Source: Bacillus sp. (in: firmicutes) (GTDB taxonomy: Bacteria > Bacillota > Bacilli > Bacillales > Bacillaceae). Taken from it: a DNA stretch of 64,000 nt. Location: the NCBI GenBank assembly GCA_031180805.1, contig JAPSLL010000014.1, positions 32,940 to 96,939 on the forward strand, given 5' to 3'. The notes beneath the pieces are model-generated. The model saw only the letters and a program-made list of their open reading frames with translations, was not told the DNA's origin and searched no databases. A program made the position numbers and the translations under genes. Positions within the stretch are counted from its first letter, which is position 1. Each line of letters begins with the position of its first letter. Of the stretch, positions 1-8,564 are shown in pieces.

Positions 1-525
1 CCTAAAACCTTTCCAGATAAAATTTGCATCGAATGGGATTTTTACCCTGTGAGGGAACCAGGGTTGTGCATGCTGTTTTTCTCTGCTACAGGGAGAAATG
101 GTGAGGATATTTTTGATGAAAGCCTTCCAAAACGTTCTGGAAAATACCCAGAATATCATTCAGGAGCAATTAATGCATTGCACTTATCCTATTTCCGTCA
201 TAAACATCAAGAGGAACGAGCTTTTAGAACGTGTAATTTAAGAAAGAGCTATGGCTTTCATCTTGTTGCAATGGGAGCTGATCCGCTACCACCAGTTGAG
301 GATGCGATCCCACCTTATAAAATGAGAGTTGTGAAATATGATGGTGAAGTTCATTTTTCAATAAATCAATTACCTATATTTCAATGGAAGGATGACGGAA
401 AGAAATTTGGTGAAATTCTATCTGGCGGAAAAATTGGCTTTCGACAAATGGCTCCAATGAAAGCAGCCTATGCGAATTTAAAGGTGTTTGAAGCAATAGC
501 AGTTGATGGAAGTGATGAAGCATAA
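1..525 (+). CDS. YesU-like DUF1961 family protein, 5' end outside window
   Basis: The reading frame is open to the left edge, so the gene is cut: 174 residues are visible and the N-terminus is missing. A GTG at 49 would allow a shorter ORF, but in-frame codons upstream (KTFPDKICIEWDFYP) read as protein and no ribosome binding site precedes the GTG. The RTCNLRKSYGFHLVA and GADPLP stretches are typical of DUF1961/YesU, a beta-sandwich family found in Bacillus rhamnogalacturonan (yes) clusters and resembling carbohydrate-binding lectin folds. A catalytic role is not established for the family. It lies 21 bp upstream of a deacetylase gene and is probably co-transcribed, which suggests a role in plant polysaccharide handling. 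Confidence 0.8.
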   Translation, partial: PKTFPDKICIEWDFYPVREPGLCMLFFSATGRNGEDIFDESLPKRSGKYPEYHSGAINALHLSYFRHKHQEERAFRTCNLRKSYGFHLVAMGADPLPPVEDAIPPYKMRVVKYDGEVHFSINQLPIFQWKDDGKKFGEILSGGKIGFRQMAPMKAAYANLKVFEAIAVDGSDEA

Positions 526-546
526 CCTTAAATAGGGGGTTTTTAA

Positions 547-1350
547 ATGCCTAAAGTAATGTTAACGTTTCCGAAAGGGAGACATAAGGTATTGACAATG
601 AGCTATGATGATGGCAAAGAAGCTGACAAACGACTAGTAAAAACCTTTAATCAATTTGGTATAAAAGGAACATTCCATCTTAATTCTGGGCTTCTCGGAA
701 TTGGTGATCGCATTCATGAGGATGAGATAAAGGAAATATATGAGGGCCATGAAATTGCAACACATACGAAAACTCACCCGACAATTGCTCGCTCACCAAA
801 AGAGCAATTAATTGAGGAAATTATGGATGATCGTAAGAAATTTGAAAGCATTGTTGAATATACAGTTAGAGGCCATTCTTATCCAAATGGTTCATATAAC
901 AAGCTTGTGAAAGATATCCTTCCATTTTTAGGAATTGAATACGGCAGAACTGTACATTCAACAGGTCAATTTTCTATTCCTAATGATTTTTATGAATGGA
1001 ATCCTACATGTCATCATAAGCGTAATCTATTGGAGCTAGGTGAGACATTTATAAATCTTCATAAAAAACAATACTTATATATGATGTATGTTTGGGGACA
1101 TAGCTACGAATTTGATTTAGACGAAAATTGGGGATTGATTGAAGAGTTTTGTCATTTGGTTGGTGGCAGAGATGATATTTGGTACGCAACAAATATCGAG
1201 ATTGTGGACTATATAAAGGCGTTTCAATCTTTAAAGTTCTCAGCTCACAGTCACTTTGTCTTTAACCCATCTGCTATATCAATTTGGCTTAATGTCGATG
1301 AAAAGCAAATTGAAGTAAAAGGTGGAACAAGAACAGACCTTGTCGTTTAG
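547..1350 (+). CDS. polysaccharide deacetylase (NodB homology) family protein
   Basis: A 267-residue protein with the carbohydrate esterase family 4 motifs. SYDDG at residues 19-23 supplies the catalytic and metal-binding Asp pair. HTKTHP has the two metal His residues at 73 and 77. RGHSYP near residue 108 matches the motif-3 Arg region. There is no signal peptide, so it should act in the cytoplasm, unlike peptidoglycan or chitin deacetylases that are exported. ATG follows an AGGGGG ribosome site. It is sandwiched between DUF1961 and DUF624 genes, so an intracellular deacetylase for imported oligosaccharides is a reasonable inference. The substrate cannot be read from the sequence. Confidence 0.85.
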   Translation: MPKVMLTFPKGRHKVLTMSYDDGKEADKRLVKTFNQFGIKGTFHLNSGLLGIGDRIHEDEIKEIYEGHEIATHTKTHPTIARSPKEQLIEEIMDDRKKFESIVEYTVRGHSYPNGSYNKLVKDILPFLGIEYGRTVHSTGQFSIPNDFYEWNPTCHHKRNLLELGETFINLHKKQYLYMMYVWGHSYEFDLDENWGLIEEFCHLVGGRDDIWYATNIEIVDYIKAFQSLKFSAHSHFVFNPSAISIWLNVDEKQIEVKGGTRTDLVV

Positions 1351-1441
1351 TAGCTTAGAATCAAATGAATGAAAGGTTAAAACTTATCTAGTCTTAATAT
1401 GGAGTTAACTAGCATTCTTTACTGACAAGGAGGGGGCATTA

Positions 1442-2092
1442 TTGAATGGGATATCAGGTGGTTTGTATAAAATATCGGAATGGATTATGAAACTTGCCTA
1501 TATAAATCTCTTGTGGATAGTTTTTACTATATTGGGAGTTATAATTTTTGGTTTTTTTCCTGCATATACTGCGATGTTAACTATTGTAAGGAAATGGATT
1601 ATCGGTGAGGCTGATATACCTGTCTTTAATACATTTTTTACAGTATATAAAAAAGAATTTTTTAGAAGTAATTTTATTGGCTTGCTTCTATTGCTCATTT
1701 CTTATATCCTTTACGTTGATTTATCGATTGTAATGGAAGCAAACGGTATTATTAATCTTATTACCTTCCCAATGTTCCTTATAATAATTGGCTTTTTCCT
1801 GGCATCATGTTATACATTTCCAATTATTGTTCATTATGAGACAAAGATTGGTCAAGCATTAAAAAATTCGTTTATTATAATGGCGTTGTCACCATTTTCA
1901 ACTATCATGATGATAATTGGTACTATTGCTATCTATTTTCTAATGACAACAATCCCAGGATTATTTCCTTTTTTCGGTGCAAGCACACTTGCGTTTATCA
2001 TTATGTGGTCAGCGTTACTTGCCTTTTCTAAAATAGAAAAAAGACAAGAATCGTATACTCAGACGAGAGTTGAACAAGTAGAGAGCCAATAA
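1442..2092 (+). CDS. YesL-like DUF624 membrane protein
   Basis: A 216-residue integral membrane protein with about five hydrophobic segments. The N-terminal LWIVFTILGVIIFGFFPAYTA region, with WIIGEADIPVFNTFF after it, is characteristic of the DUF624/YesL family. These proteins usually sit beside sugar ABC transporter genes in Bacillus; their molecular role is unknown. Translation most likely starts at TTG 1442, preceded by AAGGAGGGGG at good spacing; the nearby ATG at 1446 is out of frame. It follows the deacetylase after 91 bp and probably belongs to the same cluster. Confidence 0.8.
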   Translation: MNGISGGLYKISEWIMKLAYINLLWIVFTILGVIIFGFFPAYTAMLTIVRKWIIGEADIPVFNTFFTVYKKEFFRSNFIGLLLLLISYILYVDLSIVMEANGIINLITFPMFLIIIGFFLASCYTFPIIVHYETKIGQALKNSFIIMALSPFSTIMMIIGTIAIYFLMTTIPGLFPFFGASTLAFIIMWSALLAFSKIEKRQESYTQTRVEQVESQ

Positions 2093-2100
2093 AAGATAAA

Positions 2101-2196
2101 AAAAGAAGAAATAATGAAGAGACAACTCATAAAAATGCTTTTTTCGCATATCGTTACTAGGTATGAAAAACTGCATTTTTTAGTTGTTTCTTTTCT
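2101..2196. repeat. long imperfect hairpin downstream of the DUF624 gene
   Basis: Three successive arms pair: GACAACT (2121-2127) with AGTTGTTTC (2182-2190), AAAAATGC (2131-2138) with GCATTTTT (2173-2180), and TTTTTTCGCATA (2139-2150) with TATGAAAAA (2162-2170). The loop is only about 11 nt. It could be a terminator for the upstream gene or a small palindromic repeat. There is no clean U-tract directly after the stem. Confidence 0.55.
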
Positions 2197-2324
2197 TAAT
2201 TTGGAAACCTTTAAGGAATGATTCTCATTCTTTTTCATAAAAGAAGGGAGCATCAAAGCAAAAAGCAACTAATTTTTTTTGTTTTGAAATTATTTCGATT
2301 TCCGATATATCTATTCATTTCCTG

Positions 2325-2333
2325 TGATATAAT
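2325..2333 (+). promoter_or_regulatory. extended -10 sigma-A promoter for the ABC exporter genes
   Basis: TGATATAAT is a perfect TGnTATAAT extended -10 element, 51 bp before the start codon at 2384. The -35 region is poor (ATATAT at the expected distance), which is usual for extended -10 promoters. The remaining sequence from 2197 to 2324 shows nothing else. Confidence 0.5.
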
Positions 2334-2383
2334 CAATTATTGTAAAAATAAAACAATGTTTTTCACAAAGGGGAGGGGTTTGG

Positions 2384-4138
2384 ATGGAGACTTTTAAAAA
2401 GCTGAAAATCTTTTATTGGCCATATAAAAGATATTTCTTTTGGTCATTGTTTTTTGTCATATTTATTACAGCTATCACAGTCGCTTATCCTATCGTATTA
2501 CAATTAACAATTGATGAAGTCGTCTTAAAGGAACAGTATGAATACATACCATGGATTGTCGTTGGCTTCTTATCATTAATGGCAGTAAAAGGGGTATCCG
2601 CTTATTTTCATCAGTTTCTTGGTGATATGTTTGGCATTAACTCCGTATATCGTCTTCGCAATGAGCTATATGAAAAATTACAACGATTACCGTTTTCCTA
2701 TTATGATAATGCGAAGACTGGTGATTTAATGTCAAGGCTTACTGCAGATGTCGAGGGCTTTCGCTTCTTTTTATCATTTGGCTTTGCAGAGCTTATGCGA
2801 TTCTTCCTACTAGTATTTGGTACATTATCGGTTATGTTTTTTTATTCGGTGCCATTAACTTTGGTTACGATCGCGGCATTACCTTTTCTAGGAATTGCTG
2901 TTTATCAGTTTGATAAACGTGTTCATCCCGCTTTTCGTAATATTCGAAAATCCTTTGGTAAGCTAAATACGAATGTTCAAGAGAATATAAGTGGTATTCA
3001 AACCGTGAAGGCATTGTCTCAGGAGAATTTTGAAATTTCAAAATTTAACAATGCTAATGGAAATTATAAAGAAAAATATTTGAATACATCGCTTGTATGG
3101 TCGAAGTATTTTCCGCTTATGGAGTTGATCGGAAATATAAGTGTTGTTGCGCTATTGGCATTTGGAAGCGTTCTCGTTATGCAAGGTGGCTTACAGCTTG
3201 GCGAACTAGTTGCTTTTTTTAGCCTTGTTTGGTATTTAATGGGGCCGATTATGCACCTTGGTTTTACAATCAATCATTTTTCGCAATCTAAGGCTTCTGG
3301 TGAACGCTTACTAGAAATTCTTGAAGCAGAGGAGAAAATTCGAAACAAGATAGATATCGTAAATGTTTCTGGAATTGAAGGACATGTAACGTTTGAAAAT
3401 GTTAGTTTACGATATAAGCCTGAAGACAGTTTAGCACTTCAGCATATTTCCTTTGATGCTCCTCCAGGTAAAACGATTGGATTGATTGGTGGAACGGGCT
3501 CAGGGAAAACGAGTATTACCCAATTGTTAACAAGGTTTTATTTGCCAACGAGTGGACGGATCCTTGTTGACGGCAGGGAAATAAGTGATTATTCATTAAA
3601 GACACTTAGAGAGAATATTGGTGTCGTTTTACAAGAATCGTTTCTCTTTTCATCAACTATAAAAGCAAATATTTCTTATGGAAGACCTGATGCATCAATG
3701 GAAACGATAATTGATGCTGCTAAAAGAGCACAGGCACATGATTTTATAATGGAGCTTCCTAATGGGTATGATACGATGCTTGGTGAAAGAGGAATGGGTT
3801 TATCTGGTGGACAAAAGCAACGGATTGCAATCGCAAGGGCAATTTGTTTGAATCCTCGAATCTTAATATTAGATGATTCTACAAGTGCTGTAGATATGAC
3901 AACAGAGCTGCAAATACAAAAGGCATTAAAGGAAGTAATGAACGGTAGAACGACATTTATTATTGCTCATCGTATTTCTTCACTCAAACATGCAGATGAA
4001 ATACTTGTGCTCGAAAATGGTGAAATCATTGAGAGAGGTAAGCATGAGGAGCTAGTTGAGAGGAATGGGTACTATAAACGGATTTATGATATTCAATATA
4101 AAGATCAGAAGGCTGTGCTTCAGTCAACTGTCGGGTAG
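2384..4138 (+). CDS. ABC transporter, fused permease/ATPase, subunit 1 (YfiB-like)
   Basis: A 584-residue type IV ABC half-exporter: six membrane helices in residues 1-320, then a nucleotide-binding domain. Walker A GGTGSGKT lies near residue 369, the signature LSGGQ near 472 and Walker B LILDDSTS near 495. The residue after Walker B is Asp (LDD) where the catalytic Glu normally stands, while the signature is canonical. The partner gene shows the reverse (LDEAT with LSVGE), so the two form a heterodimer with one consensus and one degenerate ATP site, as known for BmrCD and TM287/288. Lengths match B. subtilis YfiB/YfiC. Likely a multidrug or lipid-type exporter; the substrate is unknown. AAGGGGAGGGG precedes the ATG. 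Confidence 0.88.
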   Translation: METFKKLKIFYWPYKRYFFWSLFFVIFITAITVAYPIVLQLTIDEVVLKEQYEYIPWIVVGFLSLMAVKGVSAYFHQFLGDMFGINSVYRLRNELYEKLQRLPFSYYDNAKTGDLMSRLTADVEGFRFFLSFGFAELMRFFLLVFGTLSVMFFYSVPLTLVTIAALPFLGIAVYQFDKRVHPAFRNIRKSFGKLNTNVQENISGIQTVKALSQENFEISKFNNANGNYKEKYLNTSLVWSKYFPLMELIGNISVVALLAFGSVLVMQGGLQLGELVAFFSLVWYLMGPIMHLGFTINHFSQSKASGERLLEILEAEEKIRNKIDIVNVSGIEGHVTFENVSLRYKPEDSLALQHISFDAPPGKTIGLIGGTGSGKTSITQLLTRFYLPTSGRILVDGREISDYSLKTLRENIGVVLQESFLFSSTIKANISYGRPDASMETIIDAAKRAQAHDFIMELPNGYDTMLGERGMGLSGGQKQRIAIARAICLNPRILILDDSTSAVDMTTELQIQKALKEVMNGRTTFIIAHRISSLKHADEILVLENGEIIERGKHEELVERNGYYKRIYDIQYKDQKAVLQSTVG

Positions 4139-4140
4139 GT

Positions 4141-5967
4141 GTGAAAATGAATAATCAAGAGAAAAAAGTATTAATAAAGGAAAGATTTCAATATTCAACA
4201 GACACAATTATTGACCAGCCGTTCAACTGGAAGCAGATGTGGAGACTATTAAGCTATTTAAAACCATATGTTAAAAATCTGCTTCCTTTAGCCTTCTTAG
4301 CAGTAATCGTATCAGCAATCGTCCGATTAGTTGCACCAATTTTAATCGGTAAATATACGTTGGACCATGCAATTAAGAACAATGACACTAGGTTGTTAAC
4401 GATTCTTGTTTCAACAATAGCTGGGATGTATGTTCTGTCCTATATAGCCAATCGTTTTAGAATAAAATGGACGAATCAGTTGGGGCAAAATGTCATTTAT
4501 GATTTGCGGAAACATTTATTTACACACGTTCAATCTCTGTCACATCGGTTTTTTGACCAAAGATCAGCAGGTTCAATTTTAGTTCGTATTATGAATGATA
4601 TTAATTCCTTACAGGAGCTATTTACAAGTGGAGTTATTAATCTATTAATGGATTTTCTTCTTTTAATAGGGGTTGTCGTTTTACTATTTACGCTTAGCCC
4701 ACAGCTGACACTCGCCATTTTAGTTATTGTACCGATCATGTTTTTTATTTCGACGAGCCTACGGAAAAAAATTCGTCGTTCATGGCAATCGGTGAGATTA
4801 AAGCAATCAAAACTAAATTCACATTTAAATGAGGCGATTCAAGGGATACGTGTTACGCAATCCTATACACAGGAGCAAGAAAATATCGCTTTTTTTGATG
4901 GTGTTAACACGGAAAACTTTCAGTCATGGAAAAATGCAACAAGAAGAAATGCGATGTTTACGCCAATGGTGGAGATGACAAATGCAATTGGTACAGCCAT
5001 CTTATTATGGTACGGGGCAACCTTAATTGCAAATGAAACAATATCAATTGGTATCTTTGTTTCATTTGCATTTTATTTAGGAATGTTTTGGGAGCCGATA
5101 TCAAGATTAGGTCAAGTATATAACCAGCTTTTAATAGGAATGGCTTCCTCTGAACGAATTTTTGAATTTATTGATGAAAAGCCAATTGTTAAGGATGCAC
5201 TTAATCCAATTGAAGTAAATGAAATGAAAGGGAAAATTGAGTTTGAGTCGGTTGAATTTGCGTATGATTCTAGAAGAAAGGCTTTAAACTCTGTTTCATT
5301 TACAATAGATGCAGGTCAAACGGTCGCGTTGGTTGGCCATACGGGATCTGGAAAAACGACGATTGCCAACTTGATTAGTCGATTTTATGATGTAACAAGT
5401 GGGGAAGTAAAGATAGATGGAGTCAATATTAAAGATATTTCAATTGAAAAATTGCGTTCACAAATTAGTGTTGTTCTTCAGGATACATTTATTTTCTCTG
5501 GGACGATAATTGATAATATTCGTTTTGGTAATCCTTTAGCATCTGATGTGGAAGTGATTGAAGCCGCAAAAGCAGTTGGTGCGGATGACTTTATTCAAAA
5601 ATTGTCAGATGGCTATTTAACAGAGGTTGAAGAGCGAGGAAATGTATTATCTGTCGGAGAGCGACAGCTTATATCTTTTGCAAGAACTTTATTAGCAAAT
5701 CCAGCTATTATCATTTTAGATGAAGCGACTGCAAGCATTGATACAGAAACAGAAATAAAAATCCAAAAGGCATTAAAAACATTATTGCATGGTCGTACGG
5801 CGATTATGATTGCCCACCGGCTTTCAACTATTAGAGAGGCTGATAATATATTCGTTCTCGATCATGGAGAGATTATGGAGCAAGGGAATCATACCGAATT
5901 AATGGAGCAAAGAGGGATTTATTATGGGCTTGTAAAAGCTCAATTTCAAATGTTAGAGGTAGGTTAA
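4141..5967 (+). CDS. ABC transporter, fused permease/ATPase, subunit 2 (YfiC-like)
   Basis: A 608-residue half-exporter starting 2 bp after its partner, so translation is probably coupled. An N-terminal cytoplasmic extension of about 40 residues precedes six membrane helices. The ATPase domain has Walker A GHTGSGKT near residue 399, a degenerate signature LSVGERQ near 503 and Walker B with catalytic Glu (ILDEAT) near 526. Since the signature of one subunit works with the Walker motifs of the other, the intact ATP site is formed by this subunit's Walker A/B and the partner's LSGGQ. The GTG at 4141 and the ATG at 4147 are both possible starts. Confidence 0.88.
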   Translation: MKMNNQEKKVLIKERFQYSTDTIIDQPFNWKQMWRLLSYLKPYVKNLLPLAFLAVIVSAIVRLVAPILIGKYTLDHAIKNNDTRLLTILVSTIAGMYVLSYIANRFRIKWTNQLGQNVIYDLRKHLFTHVQSLSHRFFDQRSAGSILVRIMNDINSLQELFTSGVINLLMDFLLLIGVVVLLFTLSPQLTLAILVIVPIMFFISTSLRKKIRRSWQSVRLKQSKLNSHLNEAIQGIRVTQSYTQEQENIAFFDGVNTENFQSWKNATRRNAMFTPMVEMTNAIGTAILLWYGATLIANETISIGIFVSFAFYLGMFWEPISRLGQVYNQLLIGMASSERIFEFIDEKPIVKDALNPIEVNEMKGKIEFESVEFAYDSRRKALNSVSFTIDAGQTVALVGHTGSGKTTIANLISRFYDVTSGEVKIDGVNIKDISIEKLRSQISVVLQDTFIFSGTIIDNIRFGNPLASDVEVIEAAKAVGADDFIQKLSDGYLTEVEERGNVLSVGERQLISFARTLLANPAIIILDEATASIDTETEIKIQKALKTLLHGRTAIMIAHRLSTIREADNIFVLDHGEIMEQGNHTELMEQRGIYYGLVKAQFQMLEVG

Positions 5968-5973
5968 TATCCG

Positions 5974-6005
5974 AATAAAAAACGTCATCTTGACGTTTTT
6001 TATTT
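5974..6005 (+). terminator. intrinsic terminator after the ABC exporter pair
   Basis: A perfect stem, AATAAAAAACGTCA with TGACGTTTTTTATT and a 3-nt loop, followed by more T residues. It starts 7 bp after the stop codon. Confidence 0.85.
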
Positions 6006-6020
6006 TTGGAAAATAAATGA

Positions 6021-6046
6021 TGAAACTATTTCCGGATCTCCTCGTA
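6021..6046 (+). promoter_or_regulatory. sigma-W-type promoter of yknWXYZ
   Basis: TGAAAC (6021-6026), a 16-bp spacer and CGTA (6043-6046) match the extracytoplasmic-function sigma-W consensus exactly. It lies 38 bp before the yknW start. In B. subtilis the yknWXYZ operon belongs to the sigma-W regulon, so motif and gene identity support each other. Confidence 0.8.
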
Positions 6047-6083
6047 TTAGTTAATGAGTACATAAAATGGAGGTTATTAACAA

Positions 6084-6767
6084 ATGGGGAATGAAACTGT
6101 ACAAACGAAAAAGCCATCATTATTCGGTATGATTTTTAGCCCAGGTGAACAATTTGAGAGATTAAGAGAAAGGCCGGTTATTTGGGTACCGCTTATTTTG
6201 TTTACTTTAATTACAACAATTTTAGCTGTAGTAGTTGTATTAAATATGGATTATACTATGACTCCTGGCCTTGAAGAATCGTCACCTGAAGAATTAGAAA
6301 TGATAAAGATATTCGGTGCTGTTGGTGGTGGGATTGCAGGTTTATTTTCGGTACCAATAGGATATCTTTTCTACTCAGCAATATATTTTTTAGCAGCAAA
6401 AATGGTGAAATCAAATGTTAGATTTAAGCAGATGTTTTCTTTAATCATTTTTGTGTCTTTTATTACTATTTTAGGCTCTATTATTAATCAATTATTAGCT
6501 TTAGTATTAGGTGAGGACCCAGCTATTATGTTTACTAGTTTGAATAGTTTTATTGGAGCGACAGGTCCAGTCGGAGCTATTTTAAACTCGATTGAAGTAT
6601 TTAGCATTTGGTATCAAGTTCTTTTAGCCATCGGTCTTATTAAGGTAGCAAAGTTGTCAAAACAATCAGCAATTACTATCGTTATCGTTTTATTTGTTAT
6701 CGGAATTCTTATCACTGCTGGAATAACTGCAGGTAGTAGTGCTCTAGAAAGACTGACACAAGTATAA
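6084..6767 (+). CDS. yknW: YIP1-family membrane protein YknW
   Basis: A 227-residue membrane protein with a short N-terminal tail and about five membrane helices, of the Yip1 domain type. It is the first gene of a tight four-gene operon whose order (Yip1 protein, membrane fusion protein, ABC ATPase, MacB-like permease) is that of B. subtilis yknWXYZ. That transporter protects cells against the toxic peptide SDP, and YknW is needed for assembly of the complex. The length is close to the B. subtilis protein. GGAGG precedes the ATG, and a sigma-W promoter lies upstream. The stop codon overlaps the start of yknX by one base. Confidence 0.85.
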   Translation: MGNETVQTKKPSLFGMIFSPGEQFERLRERPVIWVPLILFTLITTILAVVVVLNMDYTMTPGLEESSPEELEMIKIFGAVGGGIAGLFSVPIGYLFYSAIYFLAAKMVKSNVRFKQMFSLIIFVSFITILGSIINQLLALVLGEDPAIMFTSLNSFIGATGPVGAILNSIEVFSIWYQVLLAIGLIKVAKLSKQSAITIVIVLFVIGILITAGITAGSSALERLTQV

Positions 6768-7885
6768 TGAAGAAAAAGGTATGGATAGCAATTGCTGTTG
6801 GCACACTTATTGTTTTGCTTATTGGTATAAATGTTGTTAAATCTTTAACTAAAGAAAACCCGACTGTTAAAACCGCAAAGGTAGAGGAACGAGAGATTAC
6901 TGGAAATGTTATGGTTCCAGGAACATTATCGTTAAGTCAGGAGGACTTTTTATACTTAGATTCTGAGAAAGGAAAAATAGCGGAGGTACTTGTTAAGGAA
7001 GGAGACCAGGTGAAAGAGGGCACTCCTTTACTTCGTTACGAAAATGAACAGCTTGAATTAGAAAAGGAGCAAAATGCCTTGTCATTAGAATCGTCGTATT
7101 TGCAAATTAATCGATTAAAGGAGCAAATAGATGATTTAAAGGACAAGGAAGAAGAGCTTGCAAAGCAGGTAGGTGAAGAAGAGGCAGAAAAGCAAATTGA
7201 TACTGAAAAAGAGCAGTTAGAAATCGATTTAAAGGTTGCAAATCTTGAAGCAAGACAAACAGATTTGCAAAAGGAAACGATTGAGAAGAAATTGGCTGAG
7301 CTTGAAGTGAAAAGTGAAATGGCGGGAACAGTACTTTCTATCGACAAGGAAGCAATTTCAGGAACGGTACAAACGCCAATAATACAAATTGGAAAAATCA
7401 ATAATTATGTAGTGAAAGGATATATCTCAGAATATGATTCTTTGAAAATTAAAGAAAAACAACCTGTCACTCTTAAATCAGATGTCATTCCTGATCAAGA
7501 ATGGAAAGGAACTGTTACAAAAGTAAGTTTATTACCTGAAAAAACTGAAACAGCTGTAGGTACTGAAGAAGCAGCTGTTCAATATCCTATCGAAGTCTCG
7601 CTTGATGAAAAGGATTTACCAGCAAAACCAGGCTTTAAGCTAATTATGGAAATTCAGACTGAAAAACGGTCAGTCAAAACGGTTCCGTTAGGTGCAGTTA
7701 AGCAAGATGGTGAAGCAAATTTTGTTTATATTTATCAGGATGGAAAAGCGATCCGTAAAGAGATTACGATAGGAACCGCTAGTGATGAGTATATGGAAAT
7801 AAAATCAGGGCTTAATGATAATGAAGAGGTTATTGTAAATCCTTCAGATGCTTTAACAAATGGTGTGGAAGTGACAAAAAAATGA
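6767..7885 (+). CDS. yknX: membrane fusion (HlyD/MacA-like) protein YknX
   Basis: 372 residues: one N-terminal membrane anchor (residues 5-25), a split lipoyl-like domain, a helical hairpin rich in Glu, Lys and Gln at about residues 95-170 (coiled coil), and a C-terminal beta-barrel and membrane-proximal part. This is the architecture of periplasmic adaptor proteins, used in Gram-positive bacteria outside the membrane. In YknWXYZ it contacts the YknYZ transporter. It begins on the last base of the yknW stop codon and ends with an ATGA overlap with yknY, so the genes are translationally coupled. Confidence 0.88.
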   Translation: MKKKVWIAIAVGTLIVLLIGINVVKSLTKENPTVKTAKVEEREITGNVMVPGTLSLSQEDFLYLDSEKGKIAEVLVKEGDQVKEGTPLLRYENEQLELEKEQNALSLESSYLQINRLKEQIDDLKDKEEELAKQVGEEEAEKQIDTEKEQLEIDLKVANLEARQTDLQKETIEKKLAELEVKSEMAGTVLSIDKEAISGTVQTPIIQIGKINNYVVKGYISEYDSLKIKEKQPVTLKSDVIPDQEWKGTVTKVSLLPEKTETAVGTEEAAVQYPIEVSLDEKDLPAKPGFKLIMEIQTEKRSVKTVPLGAVKQDGEANFVYIYQDGKAIRKEITIGTASDEYMEIKSGLNDNEEVIVNPSDALTNGVEVTKK

Positions 7886-8562
7886 TTCAACTCACATCTA
7901 TTTCCAAAAGCTACAAAGTAGGAGAAGAAACTCTAGATGTTCTAAAGGATATCCATTTAAGCATCAATGAGGGTGAATTTGTCGCTATTATGGGTCCATC
8001 TGGATCGGGTAAATCGACGTTAATGAATGTTATCGGATGCTTAGATAATCCTACAAGTGGAACATATTTATTAGGGAATGAAGACATATCAGCATATAAA
8101 GATGAAGAGTTAGCAAAGGTCCGCAATCTCTCAATTGGTTTTGTCTTTCAGCAATTTCAACTGTTACCACGATTAACGGCATTAAAGAATGTAGAACTTC
8201 CAATGATCTATGCTGGTGTTGGAAGGAAGGAAAGAGAAGAAAGGGCTAAACTTGCCTTAGAAAAAGTAGGTCTTGCAAAACGTGTGAACCATTTACCAAA
8301 TGAATTGTCAGGTGGACAAAAGCAACGTGTCGCGATTGCCCGCTCAATTGTCAATCATCCAAAAATCATTTTAGCCGATGAACCAACAGGAGCACTTGAT
8401 ACGAAAACGAGTATCTCGATTATGGAACAGTTTACTGAATTAAATAAAGAGGGTGTAACTGTTATTCTTGTTACGCATGAGCAAGAGGTTGCAGATTATG
8501 CAAAGAGAATCATAACGGTAAGGGATGGCCTAATTCTCTCCGATGAAGAACGGGGGAGATAG
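7882..8562 (+). CDS. yknY: ABC transporter ATPase YknY
   Basis: A 226-residue MacB/LolD-type ATPase. Walker A GPSGSGKS is at residues 38-45, the Q-loop is FVFQQFQLLP, the signature is LSGGQKQR, Walker B is ILADEPTGALD, and the switch His is in VTHEQE. All catalytic positions are intact. It powers the YknZ permease and overlaps the yknX stop codon by four bases. Confidence 0.9.
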   Translation: MIQLTSISKSYKVGEETLDVLKDIHLSINEGEFVAIMGPSGSGKSTLMNVIGCLDNPTSGTYLLGNEDISAYKDEELAKVRNLSIGFVFQQFQLLPRLTALKNVELPMIYAGVGRKEREERAKLALEKVGLAKRVNHLPNELSGGQKQRVAIARSIVNHPKIILADEPTGALDTKTSISIMEQFTELNKEGVTVILVTHEQEVADYAKRIITVRDGLILSDEERGR

Positions 8563-8564
8563 AG

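Noticed and set aside
2059..2268. Reverse-strand ORF of 69 codons
   Set aside because: It overlaps the DUF624 gene end and the long hairpin and has no ribosome site.
7036..7401. Reverse-strand ORF of 121 codons inside yknX
   Set aside because: A Ser/Phe/Cys-rich shadow of the coiled-coil region of yknX.
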